A stretch of 64,000 nt of DNA, taken from positions 19,875,363 to 19,939,362 of the forward strand of contig JALGPY010000010.1 in the NCBI GenBank assembly GCA_023055425.1. Direction: 5' to 3'. Both the position numbers and the translations under genes were made by a program. Below the pieces are notes generated by a model. The model was not told where the DNA came from. It ran no database searches and was given only the letters and a program-made list of their open reading frames with translations. This DNA is from Linanthus parryae. Taxonomy: Eukaryota > Streptophyta > Magnoliopsida > Ericales > Polemoniaceae. Positions 54,754 through 64,000 of this stretch are shown piece after piece (position 1 is the stretch's first letter; every line of letters begins with the position of its first letter).

Positions 54754-56405
54754 TGACGCGCGATTACTACGCGTTGCTACGCAAGTATACGGTCAAGTAA
54801 TAAAGTGGAGTATTTTGGACTCTGAGTTATCGAACCCAAGGGAAGGTGTTTACTATATGCTCTAGATTACCAATTAAACTCAATTTACCTAAGTAACCGG
54901 TAAAAATGGTTGTAGTTTGAAGTGTTGTCACTCTCAAACAAGTGACTAGCAATGTTTGTGAAATAACGCGAATAAAATGATTTGATGTAAATCAGAGGAG
55001 AGAAAGCTAGGCAATCTATAGATCATCTAGGGTAGTTTTGACAATTCTGGATTCCATGTTCTAACACAATGACTCTTAGTAACCTATGCTGGGTAATGGC
55101 GTTGACAATTACCTATGAGTCTCATGTCGTTCTACACAAAGGTAATGATTTGTCCCTCTCAGGCCAAGTATACTACCTATGTGTTCTAGCAGGCCAACAA
55201 TGTTGCAAGGGATAATGTCCTCTCAGATCGCCATTCACGAGCAACTCGTTACATCCTACTGAATTTACCCTTATCTAGCCATTCCTATCAACCAACCTCT
55301 CAGTCTAGTCAATTAAGAATGATCTTGTTTACTCATCCCAACTAGGGTAGAGTTGTTTTCACACACTCACTAGCTACGTAGTAATTTCGGGTCATGACTC
55401 CTACGTTACGAAGAATTAAGCACAATAAACAAGATAATTAGGCTACCAATATCATCATTAAGCCTAGTTCATGATTGAATGAATAAATAGATAATCCACA
55501 TCACACATCTTAGCCCTAACTTGTCAATGAAAGAACTCAACATGATGAAAACCAAGACAATCTTCATTGAACCATAATCCTAGCACGAAAGTTCATCCAA
55601 AATCCAGAAAATATCATCAAAACATAAACCCTAGGATCTCCATAGATGCCTAGGTATGATTTTAGCTACTCATAACACAAGTTAACATAGTTCTTGAATA
55701 GTTCATACAAGAAAGTAGAGAAAAAAATAAATCAAACGCAAGAAATCGTGAAGATTGGCGCGATCCGGGCTCTTCTCCTTGCTTGAGGTCATTCCCAATG
55801 AAGTCTCCTTGCTCTCCTCCTTCTTCGTGGCTCTCTGGATGCGTGAATGGATGTCTTTTTTCGTCCCTAGGTCGTTCTTCAACAATAACCCGCATAAGTC
55901 TTCAGTAATTGCACAAAAGCCCCCTGAAATCTGCTCCTGACTTCAAAAGGCGATATCTTCTTCGTCCGAACTACGATTTAGCTCCGTGACCTATCGATGT
56001 AAAGCTCTCTGAGTCTTATTTCATATGACACTGGTCTCACCCCAAAATGAGTTGTAGAACTCCGGCTATGATTAATATAGTGCAAGCTGGTCATCCAAGC
56101 TCCTCTAGTTCGGCTTCTCTTCACTCCACTTGAGCTCCCATTGTTCCGAAGTTCGTTCCATGCCTCCTATCAACCGATTAGCATCCGTCCCTGAAAAAAA
56201 AACATGAACAAACATACCAAGCGATTATATTTGACAAATAACAATAAAATATGCATGGAAAACGCTCGGACTAACAATATAGCACATGGTAGCATCAAGT
56301 GATAAAACGACCTATAATCTCTAACATTGGGCTCAAAACACTCTCCAAATACATTTTATCATGTGGTAAATTCTCAATAATTATAGCTCCTAAAAGGCGC
56401 TATCA
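54754..56405 (-). repeat. 3' LTR of element G
   Basis: 1652 bp, TG...CA ends. On - it begins TGATAGCGCCTTTTAGGAGC, comparable to TGATAACGCCTGAATAGGGG in element H, and both end in a TACTTGCG...GCG(C)...TCA segment. The 5' partner is not visible. Confidence 0.75.
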
Positions 56406-56430
56406 AACTCCCCCACACTTACTCTCTTGC
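56406..56430 (-). other. Polypurine tract of element G
   Basis: On - AGAGTAAGTGTGGGGGAGTT, preceded by GGGACGAGCAAG, ends at the LTR start. This is the usual Athila-type tract. Confidence 0.8.
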
Positions 56431-58140
56431 TCGTCCCGAGCAACAATAAAGTACAAACCTCCCACACTTGAGACATTGCATACATACCAAAACCAAACCA
56501 ATGCATACCCCACCACTTTGCATACTTAAATTTCCGCTAGATAACACGACTCACGACTCAGTACACAAAGACATGACTATGCAAACTACATGATATGTAC
56601 AATGCAACTCAAGTATGTACAATGCAAGGAATTAAAGAACATTTTTTTTTCTCTTTTTAGTTGAGATTGGGCAATCTCAAAGAACAAACCGGCATGTCAT
56701 AAGGCTCTCACATCCCCTAGAAGATTATATAAATTTGGTGATCGGTAGAACTTGTGGCCAGTTTCGTCAGACAGAACGGGCACGAACACAAAATAAGTTG
56801 CTTCCGCACACTCATCAAACATATCCCTAGCACTTACCATCCGAGCTATTTATCTGCGGGTTAAAATGTTAAGGCTTTAGGACGGGTAGGATTGGATATT
56901 TAGAAGCGCAGTCCTAGACGTCATGATACAACTCACAAAATCGAATTCTCACACTCCCTCACCAAAATCCAAGGAACCCCACCGAATCAAACTACTCCGG
57001 CCCTCATTCCATCAATCTTGGTGTAACGCTGTTCTCGCGGCCACAAATGTGAAGAAGTGATCAAAAACTCATAGCTAATCTCCCCGATCTTCACTTCCAA
57101 GCTTGATCCTTTATTCCTTTCACTATAGATAATGTGGGGGTGGAATGTGTCAAATCAAATGAGGTAATCAAATATGTGTCGACACCCCCACACTCAATGT
57201 AAAGCATATCCAAAACACGTTAGTCAATATATAAACGTGCTAATTCCAACTGATCCTCCTCATCACCTAAGATATAGAAAATGTAACTGAAGCACAAGCA
57301 CGTCCTCCTATAAGATCAACCAACCCACCCCATATCATGCGGAAATAATGTCACGCACTACGGCACTCCACCTGTGATCGTGGTGTATGGACACGACTCA
57401 CCGCCACAACGAAGTGTGATGCCGTCTCTAACTCACCCTCACATCCCCTCAAAAGATGACATGTAAGACAATCCACTCAAGATGTATAATATCAGCTCAT
57501 CCTTTACGAACCTCCCTAACTTAACTCCCTTTATCATAACACATAGGAAGGGATCATTCTAACTAGAGATAGAAGTCACAAGGAACGACTTCCTAGGCTA
57601 GAGGCTGTGAATAAAAGGGGTAAATGGATCAAATTGGGGTAACTAGTGGACTTAGGCGATGGAGGCGGGACGTGAGGTCCCCATAAAAATCACTCGCACA
57701 GCTGTTCCGTTGCCACTACGAGGAGGGTTGACGACTACCTAAGTGACGGTGGTGTAGCGCTAGTAGGATAACTAGTATGAGACAGCTACTCACAATTCGC
57801 GAGTGCATTGGCCCTCTAACCTTTCTACTCCAGATTCTCGCGTCTACCTCACCTCAGATTTTCATACTACCTAGGGAATACTATCATTGAGCCCTCTCCA
57901 CGTTCACTCTCTTCAATTGCCCTTTCTTAAAAATTTCTAAGTTTTAGTATTTTTTTTTTTGTATTTGTAGACACTATATGTAACTGCCCAACTCGATTAA
58001 CCAACAAAATAGGGTAGGTGGACTCAATAAATAAAAGTGCAACAATTATATACAATGCAAATATTTAACATGCACATGCAATCCTATGGACTAACTCTAT
58101 ATGCATAACAGACTCACTAAACTACATGTAACAAGGCTAT
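56431..58140. other. Non-coding 3' region of element G
   Basis: 1.7 kb without a coding frame, with T- and A-runs (56641-56657, 57950-57960). It corresponds in place to 19634-21076 in element B. Confidence 0.55.
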
Positions 58141-58157
58141 GCAATGGCCAACTAGCG

Positions 58158-58205
58158 GATAGCTAAAAACTCCCCCCCACTTAACTTCTTCGTTTTCCTC
58201 AACGA
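58158..58205 (-). other. Internal G-rich tract of element G
   Basis: On -, TTTCGTTGAGGAAAACGAAG then AAGTTAAGTGGGGGGGAGT. It has the same layout (GAGGA, then AAGTTTGGGGG-like) as the internal tract of B at 19588-19633, about 1.75 kb before the LTR. Confidence 0.65.
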
Positions 58206-58447
58206 AAAATAGAGTTAAATCAAGAGGACTCGGCTGCTCAAGCGTAGGGCCGGTGGGTCTAGTCGGAGTGAGTCCTCCCTTCGTCCTCAGCTCGGACATC
58301 GGGACTCGACTCTGGGTATCCATCAGACTGGTAAGGGAACAATCCATCGTAGGTATGTGGGTGCTGCAACTGGACATTGGCCGCCACAGCCAAGTCCTGA
58401 ATCCACCCACCCTCCTGGGCACAGTCATAGCTGAATGACTCCATACC

Positions 58448-59754
58448 TCAGCCCAACTGGCGCTGACTACTACGGATGTGCTCAAAATGTCTCCTCTCCC
58501 TAGCTCTATCCTCATCAGCTTGGAGTCTCTGAGACTCCATCATATGCATGAGCAAGTCGAGCTTTCGCTCCATGTTCGAGCTCGAGCTACTCGCTTGGTC
58601 TCCGCTAGGTTGTGTGGGTTCAACATGTATTTGGTTCTTGAGGGGCTCGGGTATTCTCTCCCAAGTACGTGCTGCATCCTTCTTCTTCTTGTTTCTAGAG
58701 CTATGTTCATACTCTAGACCACTCAAATTAGCCTCATCATCTTGTGCTAGATTTAGGAGAAAACAAGTGTGCCCATGAGATCTACGGTTATAGCGGTCAG
58801 TCCTCTCCATAAGAAATCGATAAATGAAGTACGGGACATTGATATGCTTCCCTATCCACAAATAGTAAGCCATGGTGCAAAGCTGGAAGGAGTACGTGGG
58901 ATTAGGGGAAACTCCATAAACCCAGTTCTCAAGAAGCTCACAAAACCACCTCACACGTGGAAGCACGAGTCTCCTAGAAATGCTCCACTCAGGTAATGTG
59001 GGTTTCTCATTCAACCCCGCTCCAGGCACCCCCTCAAAACAAAAGGCACTCACTACTTCAACATCATCCAACCTTCTAATGGTCTCATGGTAGGCACAAA
59101 TCTCATTCTTTATAGGTTTGAAGTTCATGGCAGTCGCAATAGTCTCGGGCGTGATGACTATATAGGTGCGCCGGCAATACACGTGCCTGTGATCCTCACT
59201 CTCTCCCTCGTCATAAAACGAGCATTTTCAAGAATCTCTTTTGCAAGAGCGGAGCTAGACTTCTTACAAATCTTAAACCACTTGTATATCCTCTCATTCT
59301 TGTAGATATCCTTAAGCTGTTTTGGCAATTTTTCCCTTTGCGGGAAGGGTTTTTCAGGAGTCCCTACCCTCTTCAGGAATGCGTCAGTGCAATATGCCTT
59401 ATGGGCATTCGCACTAACAAACCTAAAGCTGCAGAATTTGGTACTGCAGATAGCGTTGATGTCAACATCCTTTGCAGCCTTACCTCTCATCCCAATCTGT
59501 GGAAGTAAAGGCATAACCAAGTTCAACTCATAACGAATTGGAGACGGAGGCACCTGACGACGGTTGCCAGATCCGTCTCCCTCGTCCACATTCTCCTCCT
59601 CACTCAAAACTACATCCTCCTCAGGATTGAAGATGGGGTGATCATCAACAACTATACCCCGTCTCCTCTTAGCACTACCCCATGTAGACATAATGATTGA
59701 GAAAATAAAAGACGAGTGCACGTGAGGTCTAGAGTGAACTATGCAAGTATCCAC
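58448..59754 (-). pseudogene. Extra ORF of element G (plant transposon-protein-like, Athila ORF), one frameshift
   Basis: On -, the likely start ATG is near 59691 (MSTWGSAKRRRGIVVDDHPI). An acidic N-terminus is followed by DAFLKRVGTPEKPFPQREKL and ARFMTRERVRITGTCI, where the frame breaks near 59170. It continues with YIVITPETIATAMNFKPIKN, SISRRLVLPRVRWFCELLEN and HINVPYFIYRFLMERTDRYN, then a Lys-rich stretch and a charged C-terminal helix (MERKLDLLMHMMESQRLQAD). It resembles the uncharacterised 'putative plant transposon protein' ORFs found in Athila-type elements after pol. No enzyme motif is seen, and I assign no function. Confidence 0.65.
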
Positions 59755-61293
59755 AAGCCAAGTATGAGCAAGTAAAATTTCGAAGCAAACTAAGCCCTAA
59801 GAGTGCGTAAGCAAGGAATTAAAGCGAGAGAAAGATTTAGGTACCTACGATCCCGGAGTACCGTTCTTACGGGACCGGTTTCGCAAAAATTGGTCAAGAA
59901 AGGACCGGGTGGTCGATCAATTTTTCGAAAACTTGAGCAAAGTGAAGTGAGAATACCTCCTTGTGCTCCTCGGTGTCCCCGTCGAAAGTCTCTTCTTGAG
60001 CTAAGGCCGAATCTCCCTCCAAGTTGAGGAATCAGAAGATTTTGTGTTCTTGGAGCTCATCCTCTTTGATTTCCCCCACACTCAAACTACTCCCTATCTC
60101 TCAAAAACCAAGAATTAATGTTTTTTTTGGGTTTGCAAGGAGCAAAACCCCACAAAAAGTTCTCAGTTTGGTAGAGTTTGTGAAATTGGGTGTATGGATG
60201 TATGGGTGTTCTTGAAGGTTTGGGAGGAAGAAGATGAAGAAAAGAGAGGCTTTGATTCAAAATTGGGGTGTTAGGACCCTTCATGGCCACATATAGACTT
60301 AAAAAAACCCCAAAATACCAAAATCACCCCCAAAAATTAAACAAGCCGCCCGATTTCGGCCCGAAATCACTGGCGAAATCCAAAGCAGTTCCCGTGTTTC
60401 TATTCGGGCCGAAATACCTTGATTTCGGCTGCCATTGGGGACCGAAATCACTGGAAAAATCCAAAGCAGTTCCCGTGTTTCTATTCGGGCCGAAATACCT
60501 TGATTTCGACTCCCATTTCGGCCTGAAATGGGTGCCGAAATCACTGCTTTTCACATTTTGTTTTTGCTCTAGATTCTTCATCCGGTATCCGATTCACGCG
60601 ATTCTTGAACCGTTGTACTCCACACTCGACGAGGAATCCATTTTTGACTGAAAATTCCCAAATTCGGGAAATTTTATGTTTCTTCCCAAATTTGCTCTCC
60701 TTGTTGAAGAATTTCCCTTCCTAGAGCTCTTCAACTTTCTCCACTCCGGATTCCGATGTGTGCAACCCCGATATTCCAACTTGCTATCGTAATCCTCATG
60801 ACTAATTGGCTACTCCTCGACCTGGAGTAGCTTCTTTATCAAGTTCAATGCTCCCGGTAAGCTCATTGTTCCTCGTTTATTCGTGCCAAATCGTGCACGT
60901 ACATCAAGAAAGGGAATCCAAAGGTTCCTTGGTACCTGTGTCCTGCACACTTATAGAAAATATTAAACCGCTCTCTCTCACCCCTCAAAAATCAAGTATG
61001 ACTATTAAAAACGAAATACGAAAAACAAATACGACTTCCTAAATTGGGTTGCCTCCCAATCAGCGCTTGTAATTTAAGGTCAACGACCCGAACCAGTTAC
61101 CTCATAGCCCCTACACAGGTGGCTTGGCAACCCGTGCCATCTCTTCCAGCTTCCTCTGCTGGTTTCTCAACACAACACGATGAACTTGTCTTTTGAGATT
61201 GGTGGCTCTTCACGAACCACCTCAGAACTGTTGTGCACTGATTGAACGGCCACTGGCATCTGTGTCTTCTCTTGAGACTGCTGTGGAGTCGTC
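59755..61293. other. Region between extra ORF and protease of element G
   Basis: No RT, RNase H or integrase motif is seen in any frame; these domains appear deleted. The region holds the palindromic repeats at 60352-60545 and otherwise unremarkable DNA. Confidence 0.55.
60352..60545. repeat. 81-bp tandem repeat with TTTCGG/CCGAAA palindromes
   Basis: A unit starting GAAATCACTGG and containing AAATCCAAAGCAGTTCCCGT, then TTTCTATTCGGGCCGAAATA, is present twice (60362 and 60443), with a third partial start at 60537. GATTTCGGCCCGAAATC at the left is a perfect palindrome around one central base. Confidence 0.8.
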
Positions 61294-61940
61294 TTAGAAA
61301 CCCCGAGGAGTCTGACCGGTAGCTAGAAAGGGCCTAGCCAGGATGATCGGAACATCTCCCACAAGCATCTCAAGAATCACAAAATCTGCAGGGATAATGG
61401 AATTCCCTACCTTTACCAACACGTCTTCCACCACACCATAGGCTCTCATGCAAGACTTGTCAGCAAACTGAAGGTTGATCGATGTGGAACGAGCTTGAGC
61501 TCCCAACTTCTGAAAGACTGAACGTGGCATTAAGTTGACACTAGCCTCCAAATCACATAAGGCCTTCCCCGTGTAAGCTCCTCCCAAGTTAGCTTCAATC
61601 ACAAAGCTTCCCGTATCCTTCTGTTTTGAGGCAAACCATGCATCACACATGAGCTCACCTGCTCAGTCAAGTCTACTGTCTCAAAGTCCAGCACCGCCCT
61701 CTTTCCTGATATTGCATCCTTCATATATTTGGCATATTTAGGCATCATCTTGACTTCCTCAATCAATGGAACATTGATATGCAACTTCGAGAAAATGGAT
61801 AAGAATCTCTTGTACTCCTCAGAGTCATCTTTCTTCTTTCTTGTCTTAAGCGGATATGGAAGATTCTTAGATAAAGAGGGTGGTGGTGGTGTTACCTCAT
61901 CATCAACATGCTGAGTCACGCCCTTTGATTGGGGGATCAT
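61294..61940 (-). pseudogene. Gag end and aspartic protease of element G, frameshifted
   Basis: On -, 61940-61599 reads YPLKTRKKKDDSEEYKRFLS and KLHINVPLIEEVKMMPKYAK, the conserved gag-protease linker of Athila elements. 61650-61294 reads DTGSFVIEANLGGAYTGKAL, then LCDLEASVNLMPRSVFQKLG. This is the protease active site, whose usual CDLGAS has become CDLEAS. PIILARPFLATG replaces the usual PIILGRPFLATG. The two frames overlap through a shift near 61640. Protease would cleave the polyprotein; both changed glycines and the shift suggest loss of activity. Confidence 0.8.
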
Positions 61941-62030
61941 GACAGGGGTCTTGTCAAAGACCTCATGTTCCCTTGATTTCGAAGCTTTAGCTCTGGCGTG
62001 GCTCGAATATGTGAAATCATCAAGAGCAAT
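61941..62030. other. Gag-side DNA of element G up to the insertion of H
   Basis: Short stretch ending CAAGAGCAAT. GCAAT (62026-62030) would be the left target copy of H; the right copy lies outside the window. Confidence 0.5.
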
Positions 62031-62312
62031 TGATAACGCCTGAATAGGGGTTATCTTATAGCTCGGTTTTTGTGCATTTGTGCCGGAAAACTCACATTTT
62101 AGCCCATTTTCACCCTCGGAACGCCTCGGTTTTAGGAACGAGACAGTTACTTGCTCTTCATAAATTTCTGCATTTTCCGTACTTTATCTGGATATGATCG
62201 CGGGTGTGTTCATGTTGTCTATGCAGGAACAGGGCCCGGGAATGCAGCAGGAATGGATCGGGAATGCAGCAGGAGGCAAACAGAGGCAGAAAAGAGCACC
62301 CTGCCTTGCTGT

Positions 62313-62651
62313 CTGCGTATAATACGTAGACCCTGCGTAAAATACGCAGGCAGCAAGGAGGGAGAGGGGTTTTGGACATATTTTCTCCCCTGGCTGCGTA
62401 TTATACGCAGAAAATACGCAGAAAATACGCGAAAATACGCAGCCAGGGGGAAAATACGCAGAAAATACGCAGCCAGGGGGAAAATACGCAGAAAATACGC
62501 AGAGTGAGGAGGTTGGAAAGCAAGATGGGTCCCTGTCTGCGTATTATACGCAGAAAATACGCAGACAGCAAGCACAAAGTGGAGAAAAAGCAGCAGGAGA
62601 AGACCCTGTCTGCGTATTATACGCAGCAGGCTGCGTATTATACGCAGACAG
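62313..62651 (+). promoter_or_regulatory. Array of CTGCGTATTATACGCAG palindromes upstream of the LTR TATA box
   Basis: Four perfect CTGCGTATTATACGCAG copies start at 62394, 62537, 62610 and 62631. Two variants start at 62313 (CTGCGTATAATACGTAG) and 62333 (CTGCGTAAAATACGCAG). Each has 7- or 8-base arms around a short centre. Between them, 62411-62501 holds seven AAAATACGC(A)G half-site repeats, arranged partly as a 30-base unit that includes CCAGGGGG. The array ends 73 bases before the TATA box. Repeated palindromes in U3 act as transcription-factor sites in other plant retrotransposons (BII boxes of Tnt1); here that role is inference. Confidence 0.8.
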
Positions 62652-62723
62652 CACAAAAACTGAGGCGGTTTCGAGCAGTGGCAGTTTTGTAAATATTGAC
62701 AAGTTCCAGAAATTCGCCAGCAC

Positions 62724-62730
62724 TATAAAA
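62724..62730 (+). promoter_or_regulatory. TATA box in the LTR of element H
   Basis: TATAAAA in CACTATAAAAAGACTCG, the only good TATA box close downstream of the palindrome array. Transcription would start near 62755. Confidence 0.7.
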
Positions 62731-63698
62731 AGACTCGTCCAGACTCGTTTTGAAGACAACAACACACAAGACCATTCATCCAAGGACAAGTCTGAGCATC
62801 CCGGGAGAGCACGGAAGCACTCATCCAGATCCGAAGACTTAGTTTGATCTTAATCTCTCTTATTTCAGAAACTTTGTTATTTAGTTATGTCGTTTAGTAG
62901 CTAAACCTTTTACCTAGGTTCTCGGTGAACCTAGGGTTTCGATTTCAGACATTATTTCTGCAGTTTGAGTATGAATTCATGATCTCGTTATCTTAATTCA
63001 GTAGTATTATCAGTTATTCTGTCTTTGATTGTATCTGTGTATGCATGATCGGAGTCGCGAACCAGAATTGCTATAGACCCGAGCCTGTAGGTGAAAACGT
63101 CAGGTTAGGGTTAGGAAGAAAAGACAGGATTTAGCACCTTACCCTGATAGACCGACCAGAGAAAGGGAGATAGGGCTAGCCAAAACGTATAGACCAACTG
63201 TTGGAGAATTTGACCCGGGCCATCAGGACAGGTTAGAAACCCTAGCAGACTCATAACGAGACTGCAGACTTAGGCAGCTTAACAGGAACCCGAAAGTCTG
63301 CAGGATCGTGACAGCGTGTGGAATCTGAAAGGTTACTGCACAATCGGTACGTGGCACGGATAATTAAAACTGCTGAGTGTTTTCATATCAAACCGAAGAA
63401 CATAATTCTGAAGAAACCCTAGGGGATCCTGGACCTAGTATTCCAAACCCTAGATTTACAACTTTAACGATTTTCAGAAAAACGTCACAAAAAATATTTG
63501 CGTTTTATTTTGTTTATTTTTAGTTATAGTTAGTCACAATCTTAAACTACTCCTCCTTTTCATACTCTGGAAGTTAAACCTGATTTCTCGAAAAACCCGA
63601 AATAGTCCTCGTGGGAACGATCACCCGAGCTTAATTACGCCCGGTATTACAAGATTTGTATACTTGCGAACAGCACGTTAGTTTGCGCATCAAGTTTT

Positions 63699-63716
63699 TG
63701 GCGCCGTTGCCGGGGA
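63699..63716 (+). other. Primer-binding site of element H (tRNA-Asp-type)
   Basis: TGGCGCCGTTGCCGGGGA, six bases after the LTR. It is the exact form usual in Athila-type elements, complementary to a plant tRNA-Asp 3' end. Confidence 0.93.
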
Positions 63717-63833
63717 CTTTTTAGGGTTAATTTAGTTATCAGAATTAGTTTTCGGAGTTTTTATTTTTCAGTTTCGTTATTTTTCTTTTATCTCACTGCT
63801 TTTTGAATCTGCGTTTTCAGGACTGTTCAGTTG

Positions 63834-64000
63834 ATGCCCAGATTGCCTCGCAGTTTGGTAACACCACTCGACAATCCGGAGAAACTGTATACCGAACAGA
63901 ACCGCAGAAACCGAGAAAGCAGGATGGCAACCAACCAGAGAGATCCACCCGAGAACACCGAAGCCGGTGGACAGGAACGAGAGACACGTACCCCAGCCCA
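63834..64000 (+). CDS. Start of gag of element H (partial, runs off the window)
   Basis: The ATG at 63834 opens MPRLPRSLVTPLDNPEKLYT and stays open for 55 codons to the window end. The product is basic at first, then polar (NQRDPPENTEAGGQERETRT). Its position, 117 bases after the primer site, is right for gag. The capsid domain itself would lie beyond the window, so the call rests on position. Confidence 0.6.
   Translation, partial: MPRLPRSLVTPLDNPEKLYTEQNRRNRESRMATNQRDPPENTEAGGQERETRTPA

Larger units (their letters stand above)
54754..62030 (-). mobile_element. Element G: Athila-type Gypsy element, visible part, without RT or integrase
   Basis: The 3' LTR (54754-56405) starts TGATAGCGCC on - after a purine tract and ends ATCGCGCGTCA beside ATAGT (54749-54753). 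Upstream lie a non-coding region with a second G-rich tract, an extra ORF (58448-59754) and gag/protease remnants (61294-61940). Only 1.5 kb separates protease from the extra ORF, too little for RT, RNase H and integrase, so that part is deleted. Element H interrupts it at 62031, and its 5' part lies beyond the window. Confidence 0.78.
62031..63692 (+). repeat. 5' LTR of element H
   Basis: 1662 bp. From left to right it has a start TGATAACGCC, a G/C-richer stretch with the palindrome array (62313-62647), the TATA box (62724), a transcribed leader and an end TTTGCGCATCA. Confidence 0.85.
62031..64000 (+). mobile_element. Element H: Athila-type Gypsy element, 5' end only
   Basis: A complete 5' LTR (62031-63692) with TG...CA ends is followed by an intact tRNA-Asp-type primer site and the start of an open gag frame running off the window. 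It lies in opposite orientation to G, whose gag-protease region it interrupts. The intact primer site and gag start suggest a younger copy than G, but its 3' LTR is needed to date it. Confidence 0.85.

Noticed and set aside
59087..59305. + strand ORFs over 58253-59305
   Set aside because: Antisense shadows of the extra ORF of element G.
62411..62501. CRISPR or microsatellite made of AAAATACGCAG
   Set aside because: No spacers and too irregular for a simple microsatellite; better read as half-sites of the palindrome array.
62151..62692. ORFs on both strands across the palindrome array (repeats of AAYYTQ or RRKYAE type)
   Set aside because: They are translations of the ACGCAG repeats; both strands are open because of the repeat, and it lies in U3.

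Overview
This window is plant nuclear DNA made almost entirely of LTR retrotransposons nested in one another. Supporting signals are Ty1/Copia and Ty3/Gypsy polyproteins of plant type, primer-binding sites for initiator tRNA-Met and for a tRNA-Asp-type primer, Athila-type and SIRE-type elements, and a plant mobile domain (PMD) gene. I see no convincing ordinary host gene, no tRNA or rRNA gene and no prokaryotic feature. A flowering plant with a repeat-rich genome, probably a eudicot, fits best; I cannot name the species.

Layout, left to right. (A) 1 to about 11,935: a Tat-lineage Ty3/Gypsy element on the + strand whose 5' end is outside the window. Its pol is decayed. Between pol and the 3' LTR it carries an antisense PMD gene (about 9622 down to 5240) with canonical short introns. 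(C) A SIRE-lineage Copia element on the - strand, seen as three pieces (13681-16380, 40213-43860, 53431-54753). Its pol contains a tandem duplication of a 1.22-kb integrase unit. (B) 16381-40207: a non-autonomous Athila-like/LARD element on + inside C. (E) 21327-38248: a decayed Copia element on + inside the 3' LTR of B, with a perfect AGAGA target duplication. (N) 26202-34707: a young, nearly intact Copia element on - inside the integrase gene of E. E and N belong to the same family. C, B, E and N therefore form a four-level nest.

(F) 43861-53430: a gag-only element on - with two 3.66-kb LTRs around a 2.2-kb interior, also inside C, with a perfect TTTGA target duplication. (G) 54754 rightward: an Athila-type element on -, with its 3' LTR, an extra ORF and a protease but no reverse transcriptase or integrase in view. 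(H) 62031 to the window end: the 5' LTR, tRNA-Asp-type primer site and gag start of another Athila-type element on +, inserted in G.

No genes form an operon; coding regions act as gag, protease, integrase, reverse transcriptase and RNase H modules. Only N looks close to functional: two complete LTRs, an intact primer site, and all catalytic motifs, with a single in-frame TAG between protease and integrase. The signals most worth a second look are the spliced antisense PMD gene in A, an array of CTGCGTATTATACGCAG palindromes just upstream of the TATA box in the LTR of H, the recurring TTTCAAGGCCTTGAAA-type palindrome of C, and the integrase-unit duplication in C. All identity, divergence and lineage statements were made by eye.
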